Part shown: positions 24,512 to 36,777 of the stretch, in pieces
Position numbering within the stretch: position 1 is the first letter of the stretch
How the letters are laid out: every line of letters begins with the position of its first letter
From: Membranipora membranacea
Taxonomy: Eukaryota; Bryozoa; Gymnolaemata; Cheilostomatida; Membraniporidae
Direction: 5' to 3'
Assembly (NCBI GenBank): GCA_914767715.1
Contig: OU612065.1
Location: 11,346,001-11,410,000, forward strand
DNA: 64,000 nucleotides
Position numbers and translations under genes: made by a program
The notes under the pieces: model-generated
Told to the model about the DNA's origin: nothing
The model's database searches: none
The model's input: the letters and a program-made list of their open reading frames with translations, nothing else

Positions 24512-25856
24512 CCTATAGCTTGCTGAAACACCACACCAAGACTTTCTTATCTACTCATGTTATCGGTTGGTTGTTCCACATTATGGATCCAACACGTATG
24601 CACACTTACGCAATAAATCAATTACAAATTATGGCAAGAGTTGATAACAGGCTAGAACAATGATGAGCTATGACCTAGCCTTGACCTTTGATAGCGCTCC
24701 TATGAAGGAAGAGTTGATCCAATGTGTAACATCTCTACTAATCTTTGGTCAACTTGTATGCATTACTGTATTTTAACGAGTCTCAAAATCGTGCTAATTT
24801 GAAGCTCGAATGTCACATTTGATACAGATATTGATACGCTGGGTTCTTGTATATGAAATTTGTGGATTCCTGTTAGTCTATCCACATTGTGATAACCTCA
24901 TACCTGCTTACTTCACATGTTCCTGTGCTGATATGAGTCTTTTGTAATCCTGACATATTCAGAGCAATTTTGTCATTATTTATTTTTACCTAACACCATT
25001 TTCTATATAGAAAAAAGTTGACAGATGGTAATTTACTGCTCATAAGAATTATAACATCCATCTACTCATCATAATTCTATCAATACTAAAACATATTTTC
25101 ATCGTTCTCAGAACATGGCCAAATCAAATTAATGATTGCATCATTCTTGTAAGGAATATGGCTGATCGCAACCTTTTAGTAGTAGGTGTTTTTTTTCTCC
25201 ATTTTGGTTTTTGCATACCACAGTACGATGTTGTTGGGATGGTAGCTAACTCTGTTATGTTACTGAATTTTTTATTGTTGTCATGTGATACATAGCTATC
25301 TTCGTTTTTTTCAGTGACAAATCTTGATTTTTACTTATGAATAAAAGTTGTTTTTATTATTTATTTCTTTGCTCACATAGAAAATGACGCAGTGACAAAT
25401 TTTGACTGGCAAGTAATTCAAATCAAAAGGTTACTCATTAATAAAAGCACAAAATTGAATTAAAATAACCTAAATTACATCTTGGAAGAAAACTGAATTC
25501 CATTAATTTCCAAGATGTGACTAGTCCAACATTCATAATGTATTGTATTGTAAGTACCATTCTGAACTAAAGAATTTTGCTCTTCACAACTGAATAAAAA
25601 GATCCACATAGAATTATCAAACATCGCAGAGTCTTATGGGTAAGTGAAGCAATAATTTAGTACTTCATGTCAAGTGTGTGATCATTCACGTTGAGGCCTA
25701 GATGAATCATCTATACTGAGATGAAAATTGTATCAATCCATCTACCTAAATTTCTACCATGGATTTCTACAATAATAAACGTCATTTCTGTAGTAACAAA
25801 CTTTGAGGTTGGCACAATAAGAATGAGATTGACTACAAAGCAGCGTGAAACAGCTC
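24512..25856. other. Gap between the 3' ends of KCTD5-like gene and PDPK1
   Basis: No coding exon is visible. Plus-strand AATAAA occurs at 24612-24617 and 25341-25346, and minus-strand AATAAA (plus TTTATT) at 25354-25359. These would serve the KCTD and PDPK1 transcripts respectively. Confidence 0.45.
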
Positions 25857-28800
25857 TCATTTTCTAAACTTTGGATTTCTGGGACCATAGTAGTACTTCC
25901 ACAGTTCCTGAATTTTATGACACCAAACTTGTCCGTACCCAGCAGGATCTTCCAAGTAGTAGGTTCTCTTGGGCTGAAAAGTGGAAATGAAAGAAAATCG
26001 ATCATTTTGTCTACCAAAGACCATCTGCCAGAGCAGTCCCATATAAGCAAATGTTAAACACACTAGTAGTGGCAGTGCAGTTTTGCAATTACCATAGTAT
26101 ATCGCATGGTTACAGAGCCACAAAAGGATGTTAGGCTCCACAGCCTGAATACACAACAACTTATTTCTAGAACTGATAAATACATTGTGGTATGAACTGA
26201 GCTCAAATCTTGTGTAAAGTGATGTAGCATAACCAACTGAAAGAGGGCCAAAATATGCTTAAAACTAGAGCTGTGACATCTGATTTTATGTAGTACTGGA
26301 ACCAGAGTCTCGGGTACTCCAGTACTGGAAACAATACCTTGTCTTTACGATGTTTTAAATCCATGGTACTATACAACAAATGTACCATCTAAAAAAATTG
26401 CCCTCCTCCTTCGCGACGCATCAGAGACTTGGCTTAGAAATAATATTAAAAAACACTGGAGCCATCAATCCATTTCAAAGTTGTCTTCCCTCTGAACTTA
26501 AAAAAGCATGCAGCTCCTAAGACAGTCAAAACAACAGCCATTTAAAATGCCGCTAACACTCACAGTATGCATGAAGAATACTTTGAAGTTTTTGGATTCG
26601 GGTCTTACTGATCTGGACCATGGTACTTCGCCTTTTAGTACCATATTGACTGGGTCCACGTAGTAAAGATGAGGTCCTTCTGTCATGAGAAACATCCTCC
26701 TCCTGGCAAATAACCCCTACAAAATTGTATAATTTCACAAAGATAAATAAAATAGAGTTTTAACTTGCTAGCTTTCTTCAGAGTTGAGTAAATAAATTAT
26801 AATTGTCATCATTTTGGAGAACATGGAAACAGCTTGAAGTCCTAAAACTTGTCACATTCCACTCATCCCACCGATCAAGGGCCAACATACATTGCTGAGC
26901 TAGAGCATTTCAAATCACGATTAGAGCAAAGGAAACACACACGTGTCGACAAAACTGGCTTTTACTACAGGTTATTGTTTTAATGTCCAATTTATAATTT
27001 AAGCTAAGAACCAATAGTAGGAGGAAAAAGTGGCAAAAATCTGAATGTAGCTTTCTCATGACGGGGCAAGTTTTAAGTTTTGATCATTAAGAACATGTGG
27101 TAGATCACTTGGCGGCTCGTTGTCTGACCAAATTTTGGACATATTTGCCTAATAAAAATTTTAGTAAAGAGCCAGACATATCATTATCATTGCCCAGCTT
27201 TATAAGCGTCTGCAATTAGGGGTTAACTTTGAGCTACAATCAGTGTTATTATTTTCGTAGCGAAACCGACTAAAAGCAATATATCCGTCACAGGGACACC
27301 GTGATAGGGCTGTGTACAAAAACAGAGTCTTCACATCACAATACCAATAATATTGAGCTAAGACAGTTATATTCTCTTCTTTGATAAGACTGTGATGGAA
27401 TCTTTTTTTTTGGAGGGGATAGCTTGTAGCTCATATTTTTTCTTGAAATAAATCCTAACTACCATCAATTTGATGTAATACAATGCAACTTGCCTCATTT
27501 TCATTTTCCTGAAAAAAAGAGCTAGTATGGATGTACTCACTTTCTCTGCAGGTGTATATGCAGAGTTGCTAATGGGATTGAGTCATGCGGGTATATATTA
27601 CCAATTATAACATAGGATACAACATAGTACAGCCTTGCAAAACAAGACTAGGTTTCAGCAGGCATAAGTGGAGATAGCTTTCTCTCATCTTCCCTTTTCT
27701 TACCTTTCTTTTGTCAAGCAATCCTTGATGAAGAATCAGATTATTCTCTACAAACTTATGATAGATGTTCTCTAGAGCTTGTTTATTGATCAACTTCAGT
27801 TTCTCTTCTTGACTGAGGAGCATTTCAGGATACTCTGTGGATATTCTAAAAGAATAAAAATTTTGTTGAATTCTACAGCAATTTATAAAGTCATGAGCAG
27901 TGTAGGTATGATATTTGTATGTGGCCAGACTGAGAGCTCTGATCATTATTATATAGTGATTTATGCCTTTCCATGATTTTGATTGAACAATTGAAGATCA
28001 CATTGCAATATACTGCAATTATCAGATGAGAAAATACACTGCGAAGAAGAACAATAAAACCAATTTTTTTGATTTCATGCTGGAACAGTGGCAGTAATAA
28101 AACGTGAAATTTTATACTCACAAGTATTGTTTGGATACCATCGTTTGCACCTGAGGAGCAGTCGGATGGCAGCAGATTGAACATTATTATTGGGTTATAA
28201 AATGCGATAAAAATGTATGACAAATTCAGGCCAAATTAGGCACCACACATAAAAGTGTGTTTACGAAAAAACCCCAATTTATAGGAAAGCAACCCAGCTT
28301 AAAAGTACCTGGGTGTTTACAATACACTATTGCCGACCAAGCAAAAAAGGATTTTTTCTGTTTGGATAATGACTACTGGATTGGACACTATTGTCCACCT
28401 TCTCTAACTAGAAAAAATAGTATATTCCACATCTGTTTGACCGATATTGATAGGGTCAGCAAACAAAAATGCAGTCAGTGTAGTCCCAAAATAGAACTGT
28501 AGCTATTAATAATAAAACTTACTCATCAGTGCTGACGTCTTTGTCGGATTTATCATCGATTCCTAGATCTAGTCCCTCTAATCGTACCATCTGTATATTG
28601 TCTAAACCAGTCTTAAGTAAATATACAATCAACTTTATACAGAGGTACTGTTTGAGAACTGAAACATTGCAGTGAAATGCTTCCAAAAGTTATTTTGGCA
28701 TGAATATCAATCCCCACAATGAACGAGGTTTATTTATGGGCCACTTAGTGGCAGGTTTCAGGGAAAAAGATCAATTCATCTTTGTAAGTTTTTCTTGTTT

Positions 28801-31800
28801 GAACACTGCAGTTGTCACTGAACACAATAACAAGTAAAGAAGCTAATCAGTATATTCAGTGACACCAAGGAGTCTTTAACTCCTTGGTGACACACTCCAT
28901 AGGATTTACTGGGTACAATAAGACCATTAACAGGGGCAGCTCTTGTTCATATACATGTGATTCGCTTCTTTGGTTCTGTAATTAAAACTCAATATCAGAA
29001 CTACCCTTGTCAAGCCAGTAAGCTCACACGCACTAACATCACTCTCAGTTATAAGTACCTGATCGAGGTCGGACCACAGATCTTCTGTGTTGTGATCATC
29101 CAGAGCAGGAAGATATGGGACTAGTTTAGGGGCCTGACTGGTCGGTAATCCCTCCCAGTCCATATCTTGGAAGAATGGATGAGATTTCAGTACCTTATAA
29201 CTGCCCATATTATCTGATCCGATACGGCCTTCTGATTCTAGGACCTGCAATGAATTATCAAATCTATATATTGCTTGAGGTGACATTTTGATTATACATC
29301 AAAACAAAATGAAAATAGCTTGGTTTGGAATGGCAGGAAATGTTAAGGTTATGATACCAGCGTTGACCGATTTGGACATTTAATATACCGTTGGAAAGCT
29401 GCTGAGCTACTGATCGCTAATAGCTCATCAAAAACGTGATTGGATGACGTTGCGTCATTTTATCGGAGAAATGAGGCCGAAAAGGCTGTTTTTACCAAAG
29501 TGGATGGCTGCGCTACATTGATTGCTAGAAAGTTCTAAACAGGTTACATTCATTCTTAGAGACATAGTTCATCCTAATTTTAGGTTGAAAATAATATTTG
29601 ATGAGCCCAAAATGGCTTTTTACATCACGTCATAATGTGTGTGGTTTTTTAACTTTGATGATATAATGCGAAATTTTAAGCAACGATTTGAGTCAGTTCG
29701 AATAAAAAAGGACCACTATATTGCTGTTTAAATGACACACACCACAAATTTCAGCAGTATATCAAGTGTATCAATATCAGCATAGACCATCAAAGGTAGA
29801 TACATTTTGCGCTATTTATCAATAACGTCAAACATGATGTCAAAAGGCCCAGTACTAAGGCCAGACAAATTTATTTTGAAAATTCTCACATACGAAGCCG
29901 CTTTGATTACGCATAGTACAAACAGGAAATGCCAACAGAACATGGCACTATGTATTATTCTTCCTCAAATTAAACCACACAAAATGCAGAAAAACAACTT
30001 AAAAAGCCCCTTAAATTGGCTGTTTTGGGCATTCTGTGTGGTATAATTCGAGGAAAACTAATACATAGTGCCATATTCTGCTGGCATTTCCTGTTTGTAC
30101 TATGCTTAATCAAAGCGGCTTCGTATGTGAGAATTTTCAAAATAAATTTGTTTGGCCTTAGTGCTGGACCTTTTGACAGCATGTTTGACGTTATTGATAA
30201 ATGGCGCAAAATGTATCTACCTTTGATGATCTATGCTGATATTGATACATTTGATATACTGCTGAAATTTGTGGTGTGTGTCATTTTAACAGCAATACAG
30301 TGGAAAAAAGCGAAAAATTTGGGCCTTTTTTATTCGAACTGTCTCTAATCGTTGCTTAAAATTTCGCATTATATCATCAAAGTTAAACAACCATAACGCA
30401 TTATGACGTGACGTAAAAAGCCACTTTGGGCTCATCAAATATTATTTTCAACCTAAAATTAGGATGAACTATGTCTCTAAGAATGAATGTAACCTGTTTG
30501 GAACTTTCTAGTAATCAATGTAGCGCAGCCATCCACTTTGCTAAAAACAGCCTTTTCGGCCTCATTTCTCCGATAAAATGACACAACGTAATCCAATCAC
30601 GTTTTTGATGAGCAATTAGCGATCAGTAGCTCAGCAGCTTTCCAATGGTATATAAAATGTCCAAATCGGTCAACGCTGGTATCATAACCTTAAGTCCTTA
30701 GATTGAAATTACATTCCGGCTAGATAAAGACTATGTTGATGGAGATGAATGAGTGGGGTGCAAGTTGCAAACTTAATATACATACCAAAAGTTTTTCAAC
30801 CAGATCTCTCCCGTGAACATCGAACCCATTATCAGGGTATTCATAGTCTAATTCTACTATTTTCTTGAATATCTGATAGTCACTCCTGGTAAAATGATGA
30901 AATAAAAATTGAGGACAATTTATGATAATATTCAAGCAACAAAATACAATATTTGCGTGATCAATATCTATGTAGAAGAAATGAAGTAAAACAGCCAACA
31001 CATGTACATAACTACAGATGAAACAGAAAAGTTTTTAAACATGTACAATTCATTCCAGGTAAGAGGTTACGAATTGATACTTACACTCCTCTGAATGGGT
31101 GCTCTCCAGATATGAGCTGATAGAGTATACAACCAAGCGCCCATAAATCACAACTAAAACAAAGAAAAATTTAATGTTTTAATTTTATGCGATGCTATGA
31201 AAAAGCGAAAGTGGTTGTTAACATGGCATGATGATAATAAGATAAGATAATATAAGATTTTATTAACACTCTCACACATATGGATATATACAAATATTTG
31301 ACCTTGAGATAGATGAAGCAGTTTGCTAACACTTAGCACTGACTTACCTTTTAGTGACTGGTTTATTTTGTAATACTTCAGGTGATACAAATTGCGCAGT
31401 TCCAACAAATGACCCACGCCGCTTCTGCCGCGAATCTGTTTCATCTTCTGGAGCTACAAGAGTGATAAATTTATTAAATTTTGAGGACGGGTTTATGGAT
31501 CTGATCTGCTGGTAATTTATTTTTATTTTTTGCAATTTTAGAACATCTTAGCTCCTGTTTATGGGGTAAACCTATGGATAACAGTGCGACGTTTGAGCTG
31601 AGCAGCTGCAGAAAGTATATTGATATGCCTGGCGAAATAAATAATAGTGTGAGCATCCAGCGTGTGAGTTAGATAAAACCATAGACTATAAGTCTATGGA
31701 TAAAACTGATTAAATGTGATTGATAAGTTAGGCTTGTGTAGAACTCTGGTACAGAAGAAAGTTCGCAAAACTGACAGGGAGTTTTGAGCACTGTCAGTAT

Positions 31801-34328
31801 ATAAGTCATGAAAGCAAAATACTGATAAGATTGAAGCAACATATGCTGGGGCTTACAACTCCGAAATAGAAATTGGGTTATTCTTGGGTAGGAGAGTGGG
31901 AGAGAAATGAAAATAAACACATTCTCATAGCACATCTTGTTGAAATAGATTAGGTCACCCTGCTATCAAACATAGATTTTCATTGCTTTTGTTCACATGC
32001 AGATGCACACTTATACTGTGCAGTTGATGGTGTTGAAATGGTCCATTAATGTGGTTGAGCAATCTCAATTTTTTGCCAAGGCTCTCAGATTATAGAACTA
32101 ATATAAGCAAGCATAGGAAACTAAATCCAATTGCTTTTTCAATTGCAGCCACAAACTAAAATCAACCCAATGAGTCACAACATCAACAACAAGCATCAAA
32201 ACACATCCTGTTATAAATTTTCAATAGGACATCATACTTACAAGCCTTTCTCTGTTGATCTGAGATTTACAGAAAAATTATGAAAAAGTGAAAACTTCTT
32301 AACCAACTTTTTAATGTAACTTTGCAAATAAAACCAAATCATGGAACTGCACATGCACAACAGTGTGATTGAGCGACCAAACCATGATAAATTTTCTCCA
32401 TGCCGGAACATAAAATGTTGCAGAACATACTCAAGGGCACAGATCAACTATGAAATTACTTGATTTGCAACAGATTGCTGGACGAGTGTATTAACTGGCA
32501 TGCTCAATAGTAGATCAAGCAGAGAGTATCCCAAACTCCCTGAATCAAGTTTGTTGGAATCCGGAGTTGCTCACCCTCTACTGGAGTGGATCAACTCCAA
32601 ATACAATAAAACTTGATATTGATCTAACTCCGAAGTCTAGTAGATCGCAGTCAACACTGACGATCAATGGCATCTGTTGAAAATGACGCCGAACTTTAGA
32701 TGGGTTGGGCTAGTGGTTTTACAGGCAAGACCAGGGGCTGGACAACATTGACGGAATTAATCATAGAGACAAACCTAGATTGGCAGACTTAGGACGTGAA
32801 CTTCTGTCTTCTAATATCCGTGCAGATCCAAAGTCAGTCACTCTTATGTGCATATCTTTGCTGAGAAGAATATTCTCTGGTTTCAGATCCCTGCAAACAA
32901 TAACACAGTATAGCTGTCACAGGTAAAGTAGGACAGTCACATGATGGTAGCAGAAGCTTTCATCTAAATGCAGAGTGAATCGCAAGACTGAACCAAATGA
33001 CTGATACGATGTAGTGTATGAAAAAGATTTACCAGCATGCAGATAAATACTTTAGTGTACCTGTGAACAATGTTAAGCCCATGAAGATGTTCCAGTGCTA
33101 AAACTATCTCGCTGGTATAAAACTTGGTGGCTTTCATATCAAAAGCACTCAGACGCCGAATGTAATCACACAGCTCTCCGTTAGGTTCATAGCTCAATAC
33201 AAAAACTGTAAACTAGACGTTAAGGAAAAATAAATTAAACAAAATATTTATTACAGCTAAACAAGATATGTGAGACCTTACACCATCACACTGTAGTAGG
33301 ATGGTCTCATATATGTGGTGCAATTCAACCTATATTCATTACTTTACTTGAAAGTGCATGGTTAAGCAACTACACAGTCATAGGCGGAACATCAAACTTG
33401 TATTCAGCTGGCGCTTTTTTTACTTTTTTGCTCATTGATTAAAATTGGATAGGTGACATATGACTTTGTTAGACAGAAATGTGAAGAAACCATAGTTTCT
33501 GCTGCTAAAAGGATACATAGTCTAGTCGGATCTTGAAATGTGGCGTAGAGTCTGACAAAAAAGGGATGATCCTCCTGGCCAAGCTTCAAAAGCACTGCTT
33601 TCTCTCTGCCAACATATTCTTGTTTTCTTTCTTTTACAATGTGCTGCTTTTGCAGAACTTTTACTGCAATTAGAAATAAGTTGTCATCTGATATTGTACA
33701 GAATGGTTATCATGAGAATGAGATGGATGGCATTTATCCTTAGGTTGATCACCTAAAGGTATTTTAATCAAACAGAAAAAGTACCAGTTAACGTGTCTGC
33801 AATGGAGACATTGAAGTAATTAAGAACAAATGCTTGACACGAATATATCGGATTATAGTGATACTGATGCCACAAGATAGTATACTAACCTGCATATTCT
33901 TTTTCAGACTGGATCTCTTTGGCTAGATAGACCTGGGTAAAGGAACAGAAAAAATCAAAGACTCTTCACAGAGAAAGTTGAAACAATGAATGATTCAGTT
34001 CGAGCTTTTCACTGCCTTATCTAAGAGCCAAACCAGAGTCATTCACCACAGACTATGTATTGAGAAAAAACTGATCCTTGTCATAAAATATGATTTGATC
34101 TACGATCGTATTTTTAAAACTGATTTGGTACTGTGTCACAATACATGGGAAAACATGTTGGTTTTCTTCAGATGCGAAGCTTACTGTAGAAAATGAGCCT
34201 TCTCCGATGATTTTTCCAAAAATAAAGTCATCTTGAGTGGCTTTTTTTGGTCTCCCTATTGACTGATTGGAGCTGGATGTGCTGGTACTTTCTGTTGCAG
34301 ACATAGGTCTGGTGTTTGGTGATGTCAT
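25857..34328 (-). CDS. PDPK1: PDPK1: 3-phosphoinositide-dependent protein kinase 1
   Basis: Thirteen coding exons, minus strand: 34185-34328 (ATG), 33890-33932, 33517-33663, 33061-33205, 32775-32890, 31348-31453, 31085-31153, 30786-30885, 29059-29244, 28523-28590, 27704-27845, 26564-26716 and 25857-25973 (TGA). Phases agree throughout, giving 511 aa (human 556). The kinase domain starts near residue 35: [13 protein letters not shown]-loop, Lys64 in YAVKVL, HRDLKPEN (Asp161), DFG (179-181), activation-loop Ser213 in [15 protein letters not shown] (human Ser241), and [11 protein letters not shown]. The C-terminal PH domain (about 400-511) keeps the PIP3-binding basic cluster LDKRKGLFARRR and the block [13 protein letters not shown]. 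Known role: phosphorylates the activation loop of AKT, S6K, SGK and PKC at the membrane. The exon at 34185 has an upstream acceptor at about 34351, so a 5' leader exon probably exists. Confidence 0.95.
28859..28893. repeat. Short palindrome, ACCAAGGAG type
   Basis: GTGACACCAAGGAGT pairs perfectly with ACTCCTTGGTGACAC across a loop of about 5 bases. It lies in the PDPK1 intron 28591-29058. It shares its outer GACACC with the hairpin at 24098 but has a different core. Confidence 0.75.
29347..30689. mobile_element. 1.34-kb palindromic non-autonomous transposon flanked by TTAA
   Basis: Two arms of about 650 bp are inverted copies around a centre near 30010. They begin GGTTATGATACCAGCG and end in its complement. 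TTAA lies directly outside each end (29343-29346 and 30690-30693), and similarity stops there, as expected for a TTAA target duplication. Frames of 79 codons in the two arms (29807-30046 plus, 29970-30209 minus) encode near-identical peptides only because the arms are copies. TTAA duplication is known for piggyBac and Kolobok superfamilies; which applies here is open. It lies between two PDPK1 exons, in intron 29245-30785. Confidence 0.88.
31454..32774. other. PDPK1 intron, no other gene seen
   Basis: I find no exon, repeat array or transposon end here apart from a small hairpin at 31676-31702 (CCATAGACT and AGTCTATGG arms). Confidence 0.5.
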
Positions 34329-34351
34329 CTTACGCCCAAGGCTCGTTAGAC

Positions 34352-35066
34352 TGCAAGTTAATACTTCACATCACTCCATGTCATAGAATGTTTGCGGTTG
34401 TATTCTGTTCCTTCTGATTTGCATTATTTAATCTGCAAAAGATATAGTCAGCTTGTGAATGCTGGCCGGACAGGGGGGCTTCAATCACACATTCACCAAC
34501 AATGTTTGTCACATTAGATCGGCGGTACTTTTACAAAATTGTATACAATATTACTGAAAGTTTAGACATAGAAATAAGTCTATTGGTAATATCATGTAAA
34601 GGTTCATATAACTCAACATTATATAAATATTTAGAGCTTTTTAGATATTACCAACTGGACAACGTATCAGACACAGGTGAACTGTACTTCTTGAGCTACT
34701 TACTTTACTAATATTCAGGCTAATCTGGGTTAACTTAGGTTGGTGATAACAAGTATTCATTTAACTGCAAGAAATGATCGTTAGTGGCCACTTTTATAAC
34801 AGTAAGTTTGGGTGCTCAAGAGCACCATCTTAGCAATGTTTACTTTGTCTTTACACGGTAAACACTGGGATATGGCAAGTATAAATTATTTTACCTTCCA
34901 GCTCAGAAGTTCAAAATCAAATCACTGATCTTTTTTTTGAGTTGTGGAATGTGACAAACTATTGTTTTGGTGAATAACAATAGTGCAGAAGTCTATATGA
35001 AAGTATACAGACTGAGCTGAGACAATGCTCACTTCTAATTATTAAGGTGTACATGTAAACTACAAG
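34352..35066. other. Upstream of PDPK1, likely promoter or leader intron
   Basis: No exon was recognised. The minus-strand acceptor at the PDPK1 start codon exon implies a leader exon further right. The open frame 34502-34711 has no support. Confidence 0.4.
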
Positions 35067-35338
35067 GTTGTACTGTGGGCCGAGGCACAGCCGGGTTGTA
35101 CTGTGGGCCGAGGCACAGCCGGGTTGTACTGTGGGCCGAGGCACAGCCGGGTTGTACTGTGGGTGTACTGTGGGCCGAGGCACAGCCGGGTTGTACTGTG
35201 GGTGTACTGTGGGCCGAGGCACAGCCGGGTTGTACTGTGGGTGTACTGTGGGCCGAGGCACAGCCGGGTTGTACTGTGGGTGTACTGTGGGCCGAGGCAC
35301 AGCCGGGTTGTACTGTGGGTGTACTGTGGGCCGAGGCA
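35067..35338. repeat. GC-rich tandem array, 28-bp then 39-bp units
   Basis: Three perfect 28-bp units (GTTGTACTGTGGGCCGAGGC plus ACAGCCGG) start at 35067, 35095 and 35123. Four perfect 39-bp units follow at 35151, 35190, 35229 and 35268, and a partial one to 35338. The 39-mer equals the 28-mer plus an 11-bp internal repeat of GTACTGTGGGT. Several frames stay open on both strands because the units lack stops; I do not treat these as genes. Unit identity suggests recent expansion. Confidence 0.95.
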
Positions 35339-35811
35339 GCTGTTTAAATATGGCCCTACAAGGGAGTAGACAAGATTTGGCGTTTAAATTGGCTGAATGT
35401 AGTAATATTGAAAAGCTATTAGTTAAGTGGTTTCCTAGGTATAATCCACCCAACACGACTGTTCATTTATGTACTTGATTTTTTGAAATTATAAGCTTGT
35501 ATACCATAGGCTTCTGATACTTGCAAGCCAGTATTTTGCCTATATTCAGAAGAATGAAAGTTGATTCTGATCATATATAGATTGGCAGAATGCAGGCTTG
35601 CAAGGTTTAAAGCCCCAGGAGCCCATATATATATATATAATTATATATTTGGGTGCCATGGGAAGGAATCTATGTACTTCATGTGCCTCATGCGGTTGAA
35701 GTCCTCACTATGTAGTAAAAACTCCATACATTAAACCAAGGAGGAATAGAAGTTACTCCTTGATTAAACTTTACTACATTCATTCAGTTCACTGCTGCAG
35801 TCACCATTCAC

Positions 35812-36420
35812 TGACCACATAGCCGACAAAATCTGCAGCGCCAGAAAGCAGATTGGGATGATCAGACGAGCTCTCTACTGGGCACCGGAGATAGCCAGAC
35901 TGATTGCATACAAGTCTCTCTGCCTTCCTCATCTGGAATATGCTTCCTGTGCCTGGGATCCTTCCACAAAGAGGGAGATCGAGGCACTCGGGATTGTGCA
36001 AAACCAAGGTGTGAGAATGATCTGTGGATTGAAGGGGAGGAGGGGTGTTACGGAAGCAAAGGTGAAATTGCAGCTGGAACAGCTAGTTATTCGGCGGAAG
36101 AACTCCAGGGTAAAGCTCCTAAATAACGTACTGTCAAGAGAAGAGGCCCACCCTGCACTCTGACTCTGCTCATCCTACGATGAAATAATAAACCAGCCCC
36201 ATACTACAGTCTCGACAAGATCACAAACACGGAACGAGCCACGCTCTATCGCTGCCACAGGGAACTGCCCCGGACAATACGGGATATGAAAATCTAAGGA
36301 CAATCAGAGGACAATACTACTGATGCCCTACTGGATGGGTACTTGTACCCGCTCTTAACCCAAATGCCCTACCTATGGGATAGTATTCTGGAACAATGTC
36401 CAAACCTTATGTAGTTATGT
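35812..36420 (+). mobile_element. Remnant of a non-LTR retrotransposon, reverse-transcriptase C-terminal end
   Basis: From about 35812 to 36160 one frame encodes ADKICSARKQIGMIRRALYW, RLIAYKSLCLPHLEYASCAW and KREIEALGIVQNQ. This is the thumb and connection region after the polymerase core of jockey/CR1-like reverse transcriptases. The frame stops at 36161-36163 and nothing of the catalytic core remains upstream, so it is 5'-truncated and dead. Similar sequence probably continues to about 36420, but I cannot fix the end. Confidence 0.75.
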
Positions 36421-36777
36421 CCAAGAACTGAGGCACGCCCCTTACGCCCCCCTAGGAGATCTAGCGTGATGTCGTCTTTGATGTAAGTTGATGTAAGTCA
36501 CTGAAGTGAGTAGTAGGTGAGTGAGTAGTAGGTGAATAGATAATAGGCTTTTGTAATGATATATATGGCTAAAAAAATAAGTAGCAATAATATGCTAGTA
36601 ATCATTATTATTCTCTTCCTAACTTAGGGCCTAATAACAATGTTTATTCAATGATGATGATTGTAATTAATTTAGCATGCCCTTTGCCTGACTAGCCTTA
36701 GGCTTAGCAGTTTCACCAGGGAGAAGATTGGAGTGGTCACACAATGAACAATAACTCTATTTTACTTAAACAAACCT

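Noticed and set aside
29807-30209. Two 79-codon frames with nearly identical peptides on opposite strands
   Set aside because: They are the same sequence seen in the two arms of the palindromic element and resemble no transposase.
34959-35478. Open frames of 88-165 codons on both strands over the tandem array
   Set aside because: They exist because the GC-rich units lack stop codons; the peptides are repeats of the unit and have no splice or start context.
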